From the NCBI RefSeq assembly GCF_900129295.1, contig NZ_FQUU01000009.1:124001-188000 (forward strand): 64,000 nt of DNA. Reading direction: 5' to 3'. This stretch comes from Flavisolibacter ginsengisoli DSM 18119 (GTDB lineage: Bacteria; Bacteroidota; Bacteroidia; Chitinophagales; Chitinophagaceae). Position 1 is the stretch's first letter. Each line of letters opens with the position of its first letter. Below are positions 45,098-53,860 of this stretch, one piece after another. The notes beneath the pieces were generated by a model. It saw nothing but the letters and a program-made list of their open reading frames with translations, did no database searches and had not been told where the DNA came from. A program made the position numbers and the translations under genes.

Positions 45098-46384
45098 ATG
45101 AATATAGACAGAAGTAAAGAGTTATTTAATAGAGCACAGGCGAGTATACCGGGAGGTGTCAATTCTCCTGTACGTGCATTTAAAAGTGTGGGGGGAACGC
45201 CTATCTTTTTAAAGAAAGCAAAGGGAGCTTATTTATATGATGCTGATGGTAACCGCTATATTGATTATATCAATAGTTGGGGGCCAATGATACTGGGACA
45301 TGCTTTTGAACCTGTGGTAAAAGCCATCCAGGAAATAGCAGAAGATTCTACTTCCTTTGGTGCGCCAACTGAGCTGGAAATAGAAATGGCCGAATTGATC
45401 AAATCCATGGTACCCAATGTAGATCTCATACGCATGGTTAGCAGTGGTACCGAAGCTTGTATGAGTGCTATTCGTCTGGCAAGAGGGTATACAGGAAGAA
45501 ATAAGATCCTGAAGTTTGAAGGGTGCTATCATGGTCATGCAGATAGTTTTTTAGTTAAGGCAGGAAGCGGGGTAGCCACATTTAATATTCAAACAGTGCC
45601 TGGAGTTACTGCTGGTGTAGCAAATGATACACTTACTGCACCCTATAATGATATTGATGCGGTTAAACAACAGGTGGACCAACATAAAGGTGAGATAGCT
45701 GCGATCATTGTAGAACCCGTTGCAGGTAATATGGGTTGCATATTGCCACAGCCTGGCTTCCTGGAAGGTCTTCGACAACTTTGTACACAGGAAGGCATTG
45801 TATTTATTTTCGATGAAGTGATGACTGGTTTCAGGTTAGCCAAAGGTGGTGCACAGGAAAGATTGGGCATTGATGCTGACCTGGTCACCTATGGTAAAGT
45901 GATTGGTGCCGGTATGCCTGTAGGTGCCTTTGGTGGTAAGCTGGAGATCATGAATCATATTGCTCCTTTGGGTAACGTTTACCAGGCAGGCACCCTTAGT
46001 GGTAATCCATTGGCCATGATAGCAGGGTTTACTTTATTGACCCATTTAAAAAATAACCCAACGGTCTATAAAGAGCTGGAAGAAAAAGGGACTTATTTAG
46101 AGAAAGGTTTGCACAATGTATTGAAAGCTTCAGGCATTCCCTATGTGATCAATCATTTGGGAAGTATGATATCCATTCATTTCAGTAATAAACCTGTTAT
46201 TGATTTTGCCTCTGCATCAACTGCTAAAAACAACCTTTTCAATACCTTATTTCATAAAATGCTTGACAGGGGAATTTACCTTCCCCCTTCTGCTTTTGAA
46301 TCCTGGTTCCTTTCAAATGCATTGACTTATGAAGACCTGGATAAAACCATAGAAGCATTGGATGAAAGTCTAAAAGAATTATAA
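45098..46384 (+). CDS. hemL: Glutamate-1-semialdehyde 2,1-aminomutase
   Basis: A 428-residue PLP enzyme making 5-aminolevulinate from the HemA product. Visible: [39 protein letters not shown] (PLP phosphate site), [34 protein letters not shown] and the PLP Lys in [18 protein letters not shown] (about residue 267). Last gene of the haem operon, closed by a terminator. Confidence 0.96.
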   Translation: MNIDRSKELFNRAQASIPGGVNSPVRAFKSVGGTPIFLKKAKGAYLYDADGNRYIDYINSWGPMILGHAFEPVVKAIQEIAEDSTSFGAPTELEIEMAELIKSMVPNVDLIRMVSSGTEACMSAIRLARGYTGRNKILKFEGCYHGHADSFLVKAGSGVATFNIQTVPGVTAGVANDTLTAPYNDIDAVKQQVDQHKGEIAAIIVEPVAGNMGCILPQPGFLEGLRQLCTQEGIVFIFDEVMTGFRLAKGGAQERLGIDADLVTYGKVIGAGMPVGAFGGKLEIMNHIAPLGNVYQAGTLSGNPLAMIAGFTLLTHLKNNPTVYKELEEKGTYLEKGLHNVLKASGIPYVINHLGSMISIHFSNKPVIDFASASTAKNNLFNTLFHKMLDRGIYLPPSAFESWFLSNALTYEDLDKTIEALDESLKEL

Positions 46385-46403
46385 TTAATATTTTAAATAA
46401 GAG

Positions 46404-46430
46404 AACTCTGGCCCAGGCCGGAGTTTTTTT
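46404..46430 (+). terminator. Terminator of the hem operon
   Basis: AACTCTGGCC and GGCCGGAGTT (46404-46425) form a stem of nine to ten pairs with one G-U, followed by a run of T to 46430. It lies 20 bp after the hemL stop. Confidence 0.85.
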
Positions 46431-46450
46431 ATGTACTGACTTATCCTAAA

Positions 46451-47080
46451 TTAATGCAAAAAGAACGAAAGAATACCAACAAGGATCAGCACTGTGCCGC
46501 TAATCCTTTTTTCATTGTGTTCAATGAATTGGGCACTCAGCAGGTTAATGCCCTTGTATCCAAGGTTGACAAGCAATAGTATACCAGAAATGCTCACAAT
46601 GGCGTAAATCACGGAAAGAAGTATCACTAACCTCATTCCATAAGCACCTGCAGAGAGAAACAGGCTTTCCACTTCCAGACAGGGAGAAAGAAACATCATG
46701 AATATGAAAATCAATATCCATTTCCTTTTACTTCGTTTGAACTGGGCAACATCTTTTTGAGAGCTATGATGATGGTGGGGAAGATTCACTGTGTAATAGA
46801 TCAAACCAAATACGATCAATACTACCGAAGAAACAACGTAGATAATGCTGCCATATTTTTCCTGCAATTCTTTACCAATAGTGCCCAGTACCAGGCCTAA
46901 GGCAACTGTACCAAGCACATGGGCCAGGGCTGCCATAAATGTTATAGAAGTAATATCTTTTTGCTTCCACTTCTCTGCTTTTGCCACAGCCACCAGGGGA
47001 AGCCAATGATTAGGTATGAGCGCATGAACCATGGCCAATAAAACAGTGCCGGCAATAACAGTGAACATGGAAGTATGCAA
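46451..47080 (-). CDS. NicO/UreH-like polytopic membrane protein, putative metal transporter
   Basis: A 209-residue protein with about six membrane helices. The first helix has MVHALIPNHWLPLVAVAK (His-Ala...Asn-His), and a cytoplasmic loop contains NLPHHHHSSQKD, a His cluster suitable for metal binding; MMFLSPCLEVESLFLSAG lies in a later helix. This pattern resembles the NicO/UreH-type family of nickel/cobalt transporters, but the assignment is tentative. It follows the cysteine-rich AraC regulator by 25 bp on the same strand, which suggests a metal-responsive pair. Confidence 0.65.
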   Translation of the reverse strand: MHTSMFTVIAGTVLLAMVHALIPNHWLPLVAVAKAEKWKQKDITSITFMAALAHVLGTVALGLVLGTIGKELQEKYGSIIYVVSSVVLIVFGLIYYTVNLPHHHHSSQKDVAQFKRSKRKWILIFIFMMFLSPCLEVESLFLSAGAYGMRLVILLSVIYAIVSISGILLLVNLGYKGINLLSAQFIEHNEKRISGTVLILVGILSFFLH

Positions 47081-47105
47081 ATAATAAATTGAAAGGTGAA
47101 GGTAA

Positions 47106-48038
47106 TTAGCGTAGTAGCAATTCGCAGGGTTTTATTCCTGTATGCTTTTTAAACGCTGTGGAAAAATGAGAAATGGAAGAATAGCCAAGGAGAACAGAAA
47201 CTTCTGTCACTGTTAATCCCTTCTCATATAAAAGGTATTTGGCATGTTCCATTCTTTGACTTTGATAAAAATCAAAGATGGTGCTACCAAACATTTCCTT
47301 GAAGCCCTTCTTCAGGTAGCATTCATTCATTGCTACTTTACGGCTTAATTCTTTAATGGTTATTGGTTCGCCAATGGACTGTATCAATACTTCCCTTGCT
47401 TTGAGTATCTTTTCCCTGTCAGCTTCATTTGCCAGGAATTTACAATTGATCACATCAATTTCCTTTTCATCCAGGCAGTCAAGACTATACAGTAATAGCA
47501 TCTGTGTCTGTGCATTGACATAGATATTCTCCAGGCTTTCAGAATAATTATGATTTAGAAGCCCTTCCAGTACCATCCTGGTTCTGCCGCAAATAGATAC
47601 TGTTTTGCTGAACGAGGACCGGTGCTTAAATGATAGGATATCTTCACTTAAAGTATTATTCTCTATCCGTGATTTGACAAATTGCTCCAGCAAAGTGGAA
47701 GAAAAAACAAAGCTAACAAGGTCAACACTTTCTATTTTCTCCTCGCAGTGAAAGCTTACCTGCGCTTTACACTGGCTGCATTCCGTTCCATTTTTCCGGC
47801 AATACATATTCCCGGCTATACAAAACTTCAGCTCAAGGTGGTTACGCTCCGGTTTTGAGGATTCGAAATGGTAGTTCAATACCCCTATATCATCCGCCAT
47901 CCAGTTCCCGGGACGGGTATAGCGCTTGATGGAATAATGAACCGAGCCAGGAATTTGCTGCCCGGCCTCATATACAAGGTCTGCTTTCAATCCCAAGTGC
48001 TCGGGCAATAAACCTCCGGATGAAATCTGGTACTGCAT
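47106..48038 (-). CDS. AraC-family transcriptional regulator with N-terminal Cys cluster
   Basis: A 310-residue regulator. The C-terminal two-helix-turn-helix domain (about residues 205-310) reads ITIKELSRKVAMNECYLKKG and TVTEVSVLLGYSSISHFSTAFKKHTG. The N-terminal half is not a plain cupin: it has a cluster of five cysteines, KFCIAGNMYC, TECSQC and FHC, about residues 72-100 (C-x6-C-x6-C-x2-C plus HC), which could bind a metal or Fe-S cluster. It is the first gene of a pair with the NicO-like gene. A TAATTTTG promoter box is 8 bp before the ATG. The signal it senses is inferred, not known. Confidence 0.87.
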   Translation of the reverse strand: MQYQISSGGLLPEHLGLKADLVYEAGQQIPGSVHYSIKRYTRPGNWMADDIGVLNYHFESSKPERNHLELKFCIAGNMYCRKNGTECSQCKAQVSFHCEEKIESVDLVSFVFSSTLLEQFVKSRIENNTLSEDILSFKHRSSFSKTVSICGRTRMVLEGLLNHNYSESLENIYVNAQTQMLLLYSLDCLDEKEIDVINCKFLANEADREKILKAREVLIQSIGEPITIKELSRKVAMNECYLKKGFKEMFGSTIFDFYQSQRMEHAKYLLYEKGLTVTEVSVLLGYSSISHFSTAFKKHTGIKPCELLLR

Positions 48039-48046
48039 GAAGCTTG

Positions 48047-48054
48047 CAAAATTA
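48047..48054 (-). promoter_or_regulatory. AraC-NicO promoter, -7 element TAATTTTG
   Basis: A perfect TAnnTTTG box on the minus strand, 8 bp before the ATG at 48038, giving a leader of about five bases. No -33 TTTG at ideal spacing. Confidence 0.5.
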
Positions 48055-48140
48055 CCTTATAAACATTGAAAACAGTAAGTATCTGTTTCACAGTTTGGTC
48101 ATATTTGAAAGCACTTTAGGACTTATTAGGGGAGCGTAGT

Positions 48141-48173
48141 TTTGGTTTATAGAGCGATAGTTTCATACTTTCG
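48141..48173 (+). promoter_or_regulatory. lpxC promoter (TTTG -33, TACTTTCG -7)
   Basis: TTTG (48141-48144) and TACTTTCG (48166-48173, one mismatch to TAnnTTTG) are 21 bp apart. The -7 box ends 4 bp before the ATG at 48178, so the mRNA should start at or next to the start codon. This rules out the in-frame upstream start at 48142, which lies inside the promoter. Confidence 0.65.
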
Positions 48174-48177
48174 CCGA

Positions 48178-49599
48178 ATGCAGTCGTCCAATATTTATTC
48201 TGATTTCCAACACACTCTGGCATCTGAGGCTAAGATCAGCGGTGTAGGCATCCATACAGGTCAAATGGTGGAAATGACCCTGAAGCCTGCTGATCCCAAT
48301 ACAGGTATTGTATTCAAAAGAGTTGACCTTCCCAACAGTCCAACAGTTAAGGCAGATGTAGATAATGTGGTGGATACCACCAGAAGCACCATTATTGAAG
48401 CTAACGGGGCAAGAGTTGGCACTATTGAACATTTAATGGCAGCCCTTGCTGGCAATATGGTTGATAATGTGCTTATAGAGATCAATGGCAACGAGGTTCC
48501 TATTTTGGACGGCAGTTCCCAGCCATTTGTGCAGGTGATCAGGCAGGCTGGGGTGCAACAACAAGAGGCTCCCAAAATCTATTATAACCTTCAACACAAC
48601 ATCAGTTTTTCCGATGACAGGAAGAAGGTGGAGATGGTAGCCTTGCCCTATAATGAATTTCGTATCAATACATTAATTGATTTCAATTCACCTGTTTTAG
48701 GCACCCAGCATGCTTCATTGAAAAACCTGTCTGAATTTGATGAACAAATAGCTCCATGCCGCACATTTTGTTTTTTCCACGAGTTGGAATACCTCCTGGA
48801 AAACAACCTCATTAAGGGCGGCGATATCAATAATGCTATCGTAGTAGTTGACAAACCTGTAAGCGAGGAGGATGTAAAAAGAATAGCTAAGGTATTTAAG
48901 AAAGAAAATGTAAAGGTTAGTGAAGGTGGTTTGTTAAACAACCTTGACCTACGCTTTCCCAATGAACCAGCCAGGCATAAATTACTGGATGTGATAGGAG
49001 ACCTGGCATTGGTAGGGTATCCATTTAAAGCACATATTATTGCCAACAGACCTGGTCATTCCAGCAATATAGAGTTTGCCAGGAAGATCAAGGAACATAT
49101 TAAAAAGTACAAACACCGCCAACAGTTTCCTCAATACGATCCTTCCAAACCGCCCTTGTATGATATACATGCTATTGAGAAGAAATTACCGCACAGGTAT
49201 CCCTTCCTGTTAATTGATAAGGTCATTGAACTAACTGAGAAATACGTGGTAGCAGTAAAGAATGTTACCTATAATGAGCCTTACTTCCAGGGTCACTTTC
49301 CCGGAAACTGCGTGATGCCTGGCGTATTACAGGTAGAAGCGCTGGCACAGACAGGTGGTATACTCACCATACCTGATGATCCGGATAACGATTATGATAC
49401 TTACTTTTTAAAAATAGACAGCTGTAAATTCAAACAAAAAGTTGTTCCGGGTGATACCTTACTCCTTAAAATGGAATTAATGAACCCAGTGCGCCGTGGT
49501 ATTTGTGAAATGAAAGGGACTATTTTTGTTGGCGATAAAATCGCAGCAGAAGCAGAAATGGTTGCTCAAATTGTAAAGAAACCTAAAGTAAGAGTATGA
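48178..49599 (+). CDS. lpxC/fabZ: Bifunctional UDP-3-O-acyl-N-acetylglucosamine deacetylase / (3R)-hydroxyacyl-ACP dehydratase
   Basis: A 473-residue fusion. The N-terminal part (to about residue 315) is LpxC, the zinc deacetylase that commits to lipid A: GVGIHTGQMVEMTLKPAD, GTIEHLMAALAG with a zinc His, EVPILDGSSQPFV, and RHKLLDVIGDLALVG. The C-terminal part is FabZ: IEKKLPHRYPFLLIDKV with the catalytic His and FQGHFPGNCVMPGVLQVEALAQ with the Glu. The fusion is typical of Bacteroidota and couples fatty acid supply to lipid A. Followed by lpxA with a 4-bp overlap. Confidence 0.97.
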   Translation: MQSSNIYSDFQHTLASEAKISGVGIHTGQMVEMTLKPADPNTGIVFKRVDLPNSPTVKADVDNVVDTTRSTIIEANGARVGTIEHLMAALAGNMVDNVLIEINGNEVPILDGSSQPFVQVIRQAGVQQQEAPKIYYNLQHNISFSDDRKKVEMVALPYNEFRINTLIDFNSPVLGTQHASLKNLSEFDEQIAPCRTFCFFHELEYLLENNLIKGGDINNAIVVVDKPVSEEDVKRIAKVFKKENVKVSEGGLLNNLDLRFPNEPARHKLLDVIGDLALVGYPFKAHIIANRPGHSSNIEFARKIKEHIKKYKHRQQFPQYDPSKPPLYDIHAIEKKLPHRYPFLLIDKVIELTEKYVVAVKNVTYNEPYFQGHFPGNCVMPGVLQVEALAQTGGILTIPDDPDNDYDTYFLKIDSCKFKQKVVPGDTLLLKMELMNPVRRGICEMKGTIFVGDKIAAEAEMVAQIVKKPKVRV

Positions 49600-50393
49600 T
49601 TTCTCCCCTGGCCTCGATCCATCCGAATGCAAAACTGGGCAACAATGTTATTATAGATCCATTTGCGGTCATTCATGACCAGGTGACAATTGGCGATGGT
49701 ACACATATCATGTCTCATGCTGTAATTATGCAGCATAGCATTATTGGCAGAAACTGTCGCATTTTTCCAGGGGCTGTCATCGGTGGCATTCCCCAGGACC
49801 TTAAATTCAAAGGAGAAGAAACAACAGCCGAAATTGGAGATAATACTACCATTAGGGAATGTGTGACTGTAAACCGTGGTACAAAAGATAAATGGAAGAC
49901 CACCGTTGGAAGTAATTGCCTTTTAATGGCATATGCGCATGTGGCTCACGATTGTACGGTTGGAGATCATGTTATCCTTGCCAATTGCGTTCAACTGGCA
50001 GGCCATGTGGAAATAGGGGAATACGCTATTATTGGAGGATTGGCAGGAGCCCACCAGTTTACCCGGATTGGTGCGCATACTTATGTGGCTGGACATACAG
50101 TAATCCGTAAAGATGTTCCTCCCTATGTAAAAGCTGCGAGAGAACCCATGAGCTATATGGGATTGAATATAGTTGGATTGCAAAGACGAGGGTTTGCACA
50201 AGAAAAGATAGATACCATTTCGCAGATATACCATTTACTCTTTGTAGGTAATCATAGCACTACAACAGCCCTTGAAATGATAGAGAACAAAGTGCCTGAT
50301 AATGAAACCAGGGCTGAAATCCTCCGGTTTATCAAGGAATCTAAAATAGGGATCATAAAGCGCTACTCAAAAAATGGCGTTGATGAAGATTAA
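49596..50393 (+). CDS. lpxA: UDP-N-acetylglucosamine acyltransferase
   Basis: A 265-residue left-handed beta-helix transferase, first enzyme of lipid A synthesis, using acyl-ACP (AcpP at 22551-22787). Hexapeptide repeats run from ISPLASIHPNAKLGNNV to about residue 180; the catalytic His is in LMAYAHVAHDCTVGD (about residue 124), with HQFTRIG and GLNIVGLQRRGF in the C-terminal part. Starts 4 bp inside lpxC/fabZ (ATGA overlap). Confidence 0.96.
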   Translation: MISPLASIHPNAKLGNNVIIDPFAVIHDQVTIGDGTHIMSHAVIMQHSIIGRNCRIFPGAVIGGIPQDLKFKGEETTAEIGDNTTIRECVTVNRGTKDKWKTTVGSNCLLMAYAHVAHDCTVGDHVILANCVQLAGHVEIGEYAIIGGLAGAHQFTRIGAHTYVAGHTVIRKDVPPYVKAAREPMSYMGLNIVGLQRRGFAQEKIDTISQIYHLLFVGNHSTTTALEMIENKVPDNETRAEILRFIKESKIGIIKRYSKNGVDED

Positions 50394-51024
50394 GCTTTCC
50401 AATGCAGGCAAACGCTTTAACCGGGAATGGATCTTTCGTTATGCCAACCTGGAATTTATTTCAGGTTCGGGATATGCCATAACCGGCCATAATGGATCCG
50501 GGAAATCCACCTTGCTCCAATGCCTCGGAGGGATGCTGCAGGTAAGCGAAGGTTCCATTGAACATTTTAGAGATAACAAAATTCTACCTCCCGAAGAAAC
50601 ATATATCAGCACGTCATTTTGTGCACCTTACCTTGATGTGATAGAAGAAATGACGCTTGTGGAATTCCTGGAATTCCATAACATGTTTAAAGCTTTTATC
50701 GAAAGTTGTTCAATCCAGGATATCATTGAACGCATTGGCCTGAAAGGATCGGGCCACAAGCAGATAAGATATTACTCTTCGGGCATGAAACAAAGAGTAA
50801 AACTGGCCCAGGCTATTTTTTTTGATACTCCAATTGTTCTGCTTGATGAACCTTGCAGCAACCTTGATACAAAAGGTATTGAATTATATCATTCACTGGT
50901 AGAGGAGCACTGCAGCAATAGACTGGTAGTGGTTTGTTCCAATGATCCGGTGGAATATAGCTTCTGCCAACAGGTTATTGCAATCACAGATCACAAGCTT
51001 CCCCTGCATCAAATCACCATGTAG
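50383..51024 (+). CDS. ABC transporter ATP-binding protein, no permease partner nearby
   Basis: A 213-residue ABC ATPase with Walker A GHNGSGKSTLLQ (about residue 37), signature YSSGMKQRVKLAQ (about residue 130), and Walker B IVLLDEPCSNLD (about residue 152). The Q-loop position reads ISTSFCAPYLDV rather than the usual Gln. It overlaps the lpxA stop by 11 bp (a start at 50374 would overlap 20 bp), so it is translated with the lipid A genes. No permease is adjacent; a role in envelope lipid export is inferred only from location. Confidence 0.85.
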   Translation: MKIKLSNAGKRFNREWIFRYANLEFISGSGYAITGHNGSGKSTLLQCLGGMLQVSEGSIEHFRDNKILPPEETYISTSFCAPYLDVIEEMTLVEFLEFHNMFKAFIESCSIQDIIERIGLKGSGHKQIRYYSSGMKQRVKLAQAIFFDTPIVLLDEPCSNLDTKGIELYHSLVEEHCSNRLVVVCSNDPVEYSFCQQVIAITDHKLPLHQITM

Positions 51025-51033
51025 CAATCTAAT

Positions 51034-52614
51034 TTAGTGCATGGCCTCAGATAAATCAATCTTTTTCCCTTTGTTGCTTTTCACCATCAATACAAATGGT
51101 ATACATATAAGGAACATTAGCCCAAGGCCTAAAAACACATCCATATAAGAAAGCACTGCGGCCTGTTTCATAATATTGTATTCTAAAGCTTTGTATGCCG
51201 ATTTCAGTGCTACATCCGGTGTCATACCCTTTGATATAAACGCATGCTGCATACCTGATACCCTTTGTTGCACATCAAGGTCATTGATATTCAAATGACT
51301 CACAAGATCGTTTCTGTGAACCTCATTTTTGCGGGCCAGGTAGGTGGTAATAGCCGCAACACCAAATGAACCACCCAGTTGGCGCATCATACCAGTAAAT
51401 GCAGCTCCCTGGCCTATTTGCTGGCCTTTAAGTGTGGATAAGGCAAGTGTTGTAACAGGAATAAATAACATACCCATTCCCAAACCGCGGACGATCAACA
51501 TCCAGAAGAATGCGTGCGAATCCGTATCAGGCGTAAGTATTTTATATCCCCAAAAGCTATAGATAAAGAATATAAGCATACCCAATGCAACCAGGTATTG
51601 TTGTTTCACTCCCTTCTGAAGCATCTGCCCGATGATAGGCATCATAAAAGCAGTGGTCAATGCAGAAGGGATCATCAGCATACCAGCTTGTTGCGCAGTC
51701 CACCCAAGCGTGGCCTGTGTATACAAAGGAATAATAAAAGTGGAACCATATAAACCAAAGCCCATGATAAAAGATAATATGGTTCCTACCCTGAGGTTAC
51801 CATTCTGTAGTACCCTTAATTCTACAATAGGCTTTCTGAAACTCAATTCCCGCCAGATGAAAAAGAACAACCCGAAAACAGCCGTAACGGTCAACAGTAT
51901 AATGGTTCCGCTGCTGAACCAGTCATCATCATGTCCTTTTTCCAACACATACTGCAATGAACCAACGGCTGTTGCCAGCAATGCTATACCCCACCAGTCC
52001 ACATCTTTAGCCTTACTTTTTTCTGCATACTTGGGACTGCGCACAAATTGAAGGGTGAGCAAAGTGGCTATGATACCAATAGGAATATTGATGTAAAATA
52101 TATAGGGCCAGGAGAAATTGTCAACAATATAACCACCAAGCGGAGGTCCAAGAGTTGGACCAATAATCACTCCCATACCATAGATGGCTTGTGCCATACC
52201 TCTTTTCTCAGGAGGATAGCTTTCCGTAATGATAGTTTGTGATGTAACTAATAACGCACCTCCTCCTATACCCTGCAGGAAACGGAAAGCCACCAACTCC
52301 CATATTCCTGTTGCATTACCACAGAGGAATGAACAGAAAGTAAATAGCATAATGGAAGCTGCAAAGTAATTTCTCCGCCCAAACTGTTGCGATAACCAGC
52401 TTGTCATGGGTACAACGATCACATTACCTATTGCATAAGCTGTGATCACCCATCCTACCTCGGTCATGGTTGTACCAAGGTTTCCTTTCATATCATTAAG
52501 GGCCACATTGACAATGGTTGTATCCACTATTTCCAACAAGGCACAAACGATGGCCGTGATGGTGATGATCACCCTTCTTGCGCCATACTCAACCAAAGAA
52601 GCTTGCTGCTGCAT
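51034..52614 (-). CDS. emrB: MFS drug:H+ antiporter of the DHA2 family (EmrB/QacA type)
   Basis: A 526-residue inner-membrane transporter with about 14 helices. Visible: VALLEIVDTTIVNVALNDM (first helix and DTTIVNVAL motif), AYAIGNVIVVPMTSWLSQQFGRR (motif A), FLQGIGGGALLVTSQTII and GMGVIIGPTLGPPLGGYI (motif C). It is the last gene of tetR-tolC-emrA-emrB and works with EmrA and TolC to expel hydrophobic compounds across both membranes. The 101-bp gap from emrA holds small hairpins without a clear terminator. Confidence 0.93.
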   Translation of the reverse strand: MQQQASLVEYGARRVIITITAIVCALLEIVDTTIVNVALNDMKGNLGTTMTEVGWVITAYAIGNVIVVPMTSWLSQQFGRRNYFAASIMLFTFCSFLCGNATGIWELVAFRFLQGIGGGALLVTSQTIITESYPPEKRGMAQAIYGMGVIIGPTLGPPLGGYIVDNFSWPYIFYINIPIGIIATLLTLQFVRSPKYAEKSKAKDVDWWGIALLATAVGSLQYVLEKGHDDDWFSSGTIILLTVTAVFGLFFFIWRELSFRKPIVELRVLQNGNLRVGTILSFIMGFGLYGSTFIIPLYTQATLGWTAQQAGMLMIPSALTTAFMMPIIGQMLQKGVKQQYLVALGMLIFFIYSFWGYKILTPDTDSHAFFWMLIVRGLGMGMLFIPVTTLALSTLKGQQIGQGAAFTGMMRQLGGSFGVAAITTYLARKNEVHRNDLVSHLNINDLDVQQRVSGMQHAFISKGMTPDVALKSAYKALEYNIMKQAAVLSYMDVFLGLGLMFLICIPFVLMVKSNKGKKIDLSEAMH

Positions 52615-52715
52615 AATATTAATTCCATCCCCTTACGGGGTCTATAACCGGTCTCTTAATTAAAAAAAAGAGGCCTAATTGAAATAATAATGATCTTCTA
52701 TCAACTTTCTACATC

Positions 52716-53837
52716 TCAATCCAGGTGCACATCCACCACTGCGTTCATACCTGCCCTTAATTGTTTCAGGTCAGCATCATTGGGATTGGTGAACTCAATC
52801 TTTACAGGTAATCGCTGAACAACTTTTACAAAATTGCCTGATGCATTATCCGGAGGCAAAAGTGCAAAGCTGGAACCTGTGGCTGGTGAGAATGATGTAA
52901 GCTTTGCTTCAAAATCATGATCCGGGAAAGCATCTATATGAACTGTTACCTTCTGCCCGATCTTCATTTTATCAAACTGGGTTTCTTTGAAATTGGCAAC
53001 TACCCAAAGATCATTGTTCAATACAATACTAAATAAGGATTGTCCTGCCTGTACAAACTGCCCCGGCTGTATATTGATCTTAGATACAAGTCCATCCGCA
53101 GCGGCTGTGATAACAGCATAAGAAAGATTAAGCTTGGCGTCTTCTACATCTACCTGGCGCTGCTTAATAATAGAACTGGCTACACCTATCTGGGAAGAGG
53201 TGGCATTGCTTTGAGTGGCTACAGCATTTGTTTGTTGCGCTGCCTGGTTCTTCTGTTGCTGCAATACCTGCAGCTGGCGTTCTGCTGTCTGTTTAGCAGC
53301 AAGTGCTTGTTCATATTGCTGTTGTGTAACAGAATGATCTTTCACCAGGTTTGCGTACCTGTCAAAATCCTGCGAAGCACGCCACACATTGACCCTGGCT
53401 GTTTCTATTTGAGCGTCGATAGTTGAAACTGAAGCTCTTGAAGTAGCAATGTTAGCAGATGCAGCATTTGTAGATGCCCTTGCAGCACCAAGGTTGCTTT
53501 GTGCTGTTTGCAAAGCCGCTTCAGCCTGGTCTACTTTTATTTTCAGATCCCTGTCATCCAGGATCACTAATGTATCACCCTTCTTTACATGTTGATTGTC
53601 TGAAACACGAACTTCCTTTACATAACCTGAAACCCTTGGTATAACAGGACTTATATTAGCCTCTACATGTGCGTCATCAGTTTCTTCATGATGTTTTCCA
53701 TGGACGTATTTAGTGATACCAAACCAGGCACCAACCAATACCAACAGCACCAGAATAATTAAAAAAGTCTTGTTGGACTTTTTAGGTTCCTTAATCTTTT
53801 GTGTCGTTTGATTCGTTTCTATAACTTTTGTTTCCAT
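52716..53837 (-). CDS. emrA: HlyD/EmrA-type membrane fusion protein of the efflux system
   Basis: A 373-residue periplasmic adaptor. One N-terminal membrane helix (FLIILVLLVLVGAWFGITKYV, about residues 25-45) is followed by the split lipoyl domain (VSGYVKEVRVSDNQHVKKGDTLVILD and DGLVSKINIQPGQFVQAGQSLFSIV), a long coiled coil rich in Gln/Ala, and a beta-barrel domain ending VHLD. It links the MFS pump with the TolC-like channel. It is 23 bp from tolC. Confidence 0.93.
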   Translation of the reverse strand: METKVIETNQTTQKIKEPKKSNKTFLIILVLLVLVGAWFGITKYVHGKHHEETDDAHVEANISPVIPRVSGYVKEVRVSDNQHVKKGDTLVILDDRDLKIKVDQAEAALQTAQSNLGAARASTNAASANIATSRASVSTIDAQIETARVNVWRASQDFDRYANLVKDHSVTQQQYEQALAAKQTAERQLQVLQQQKNQAAQQTNAVATQSNATSSQIGVASSIIKQRQVDVEDAKLNLSYAVITAAADGLVSKINIQPGQFVQAGQSLFSIVLNNDLWVVANFKETQFDKMKIGQKVTVHIDAFPDHDFEAKLTSFSPATGSSFALLPPDNASGNFVKVVQRLPVKIEFTNPNDADLKQLRAGMNAVVDVHLD

Positions 53838-53860
53838 AAATCTTTATTGTCAGTTTCTGT

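Noticed and set aside
52615-52715. Terminator between emrA and emrB
   Set aside because: Short stems (CCCC/GGGG and CTCTT/AAGAG) occur but none has a stem plus T run in the right order for the minus strand.
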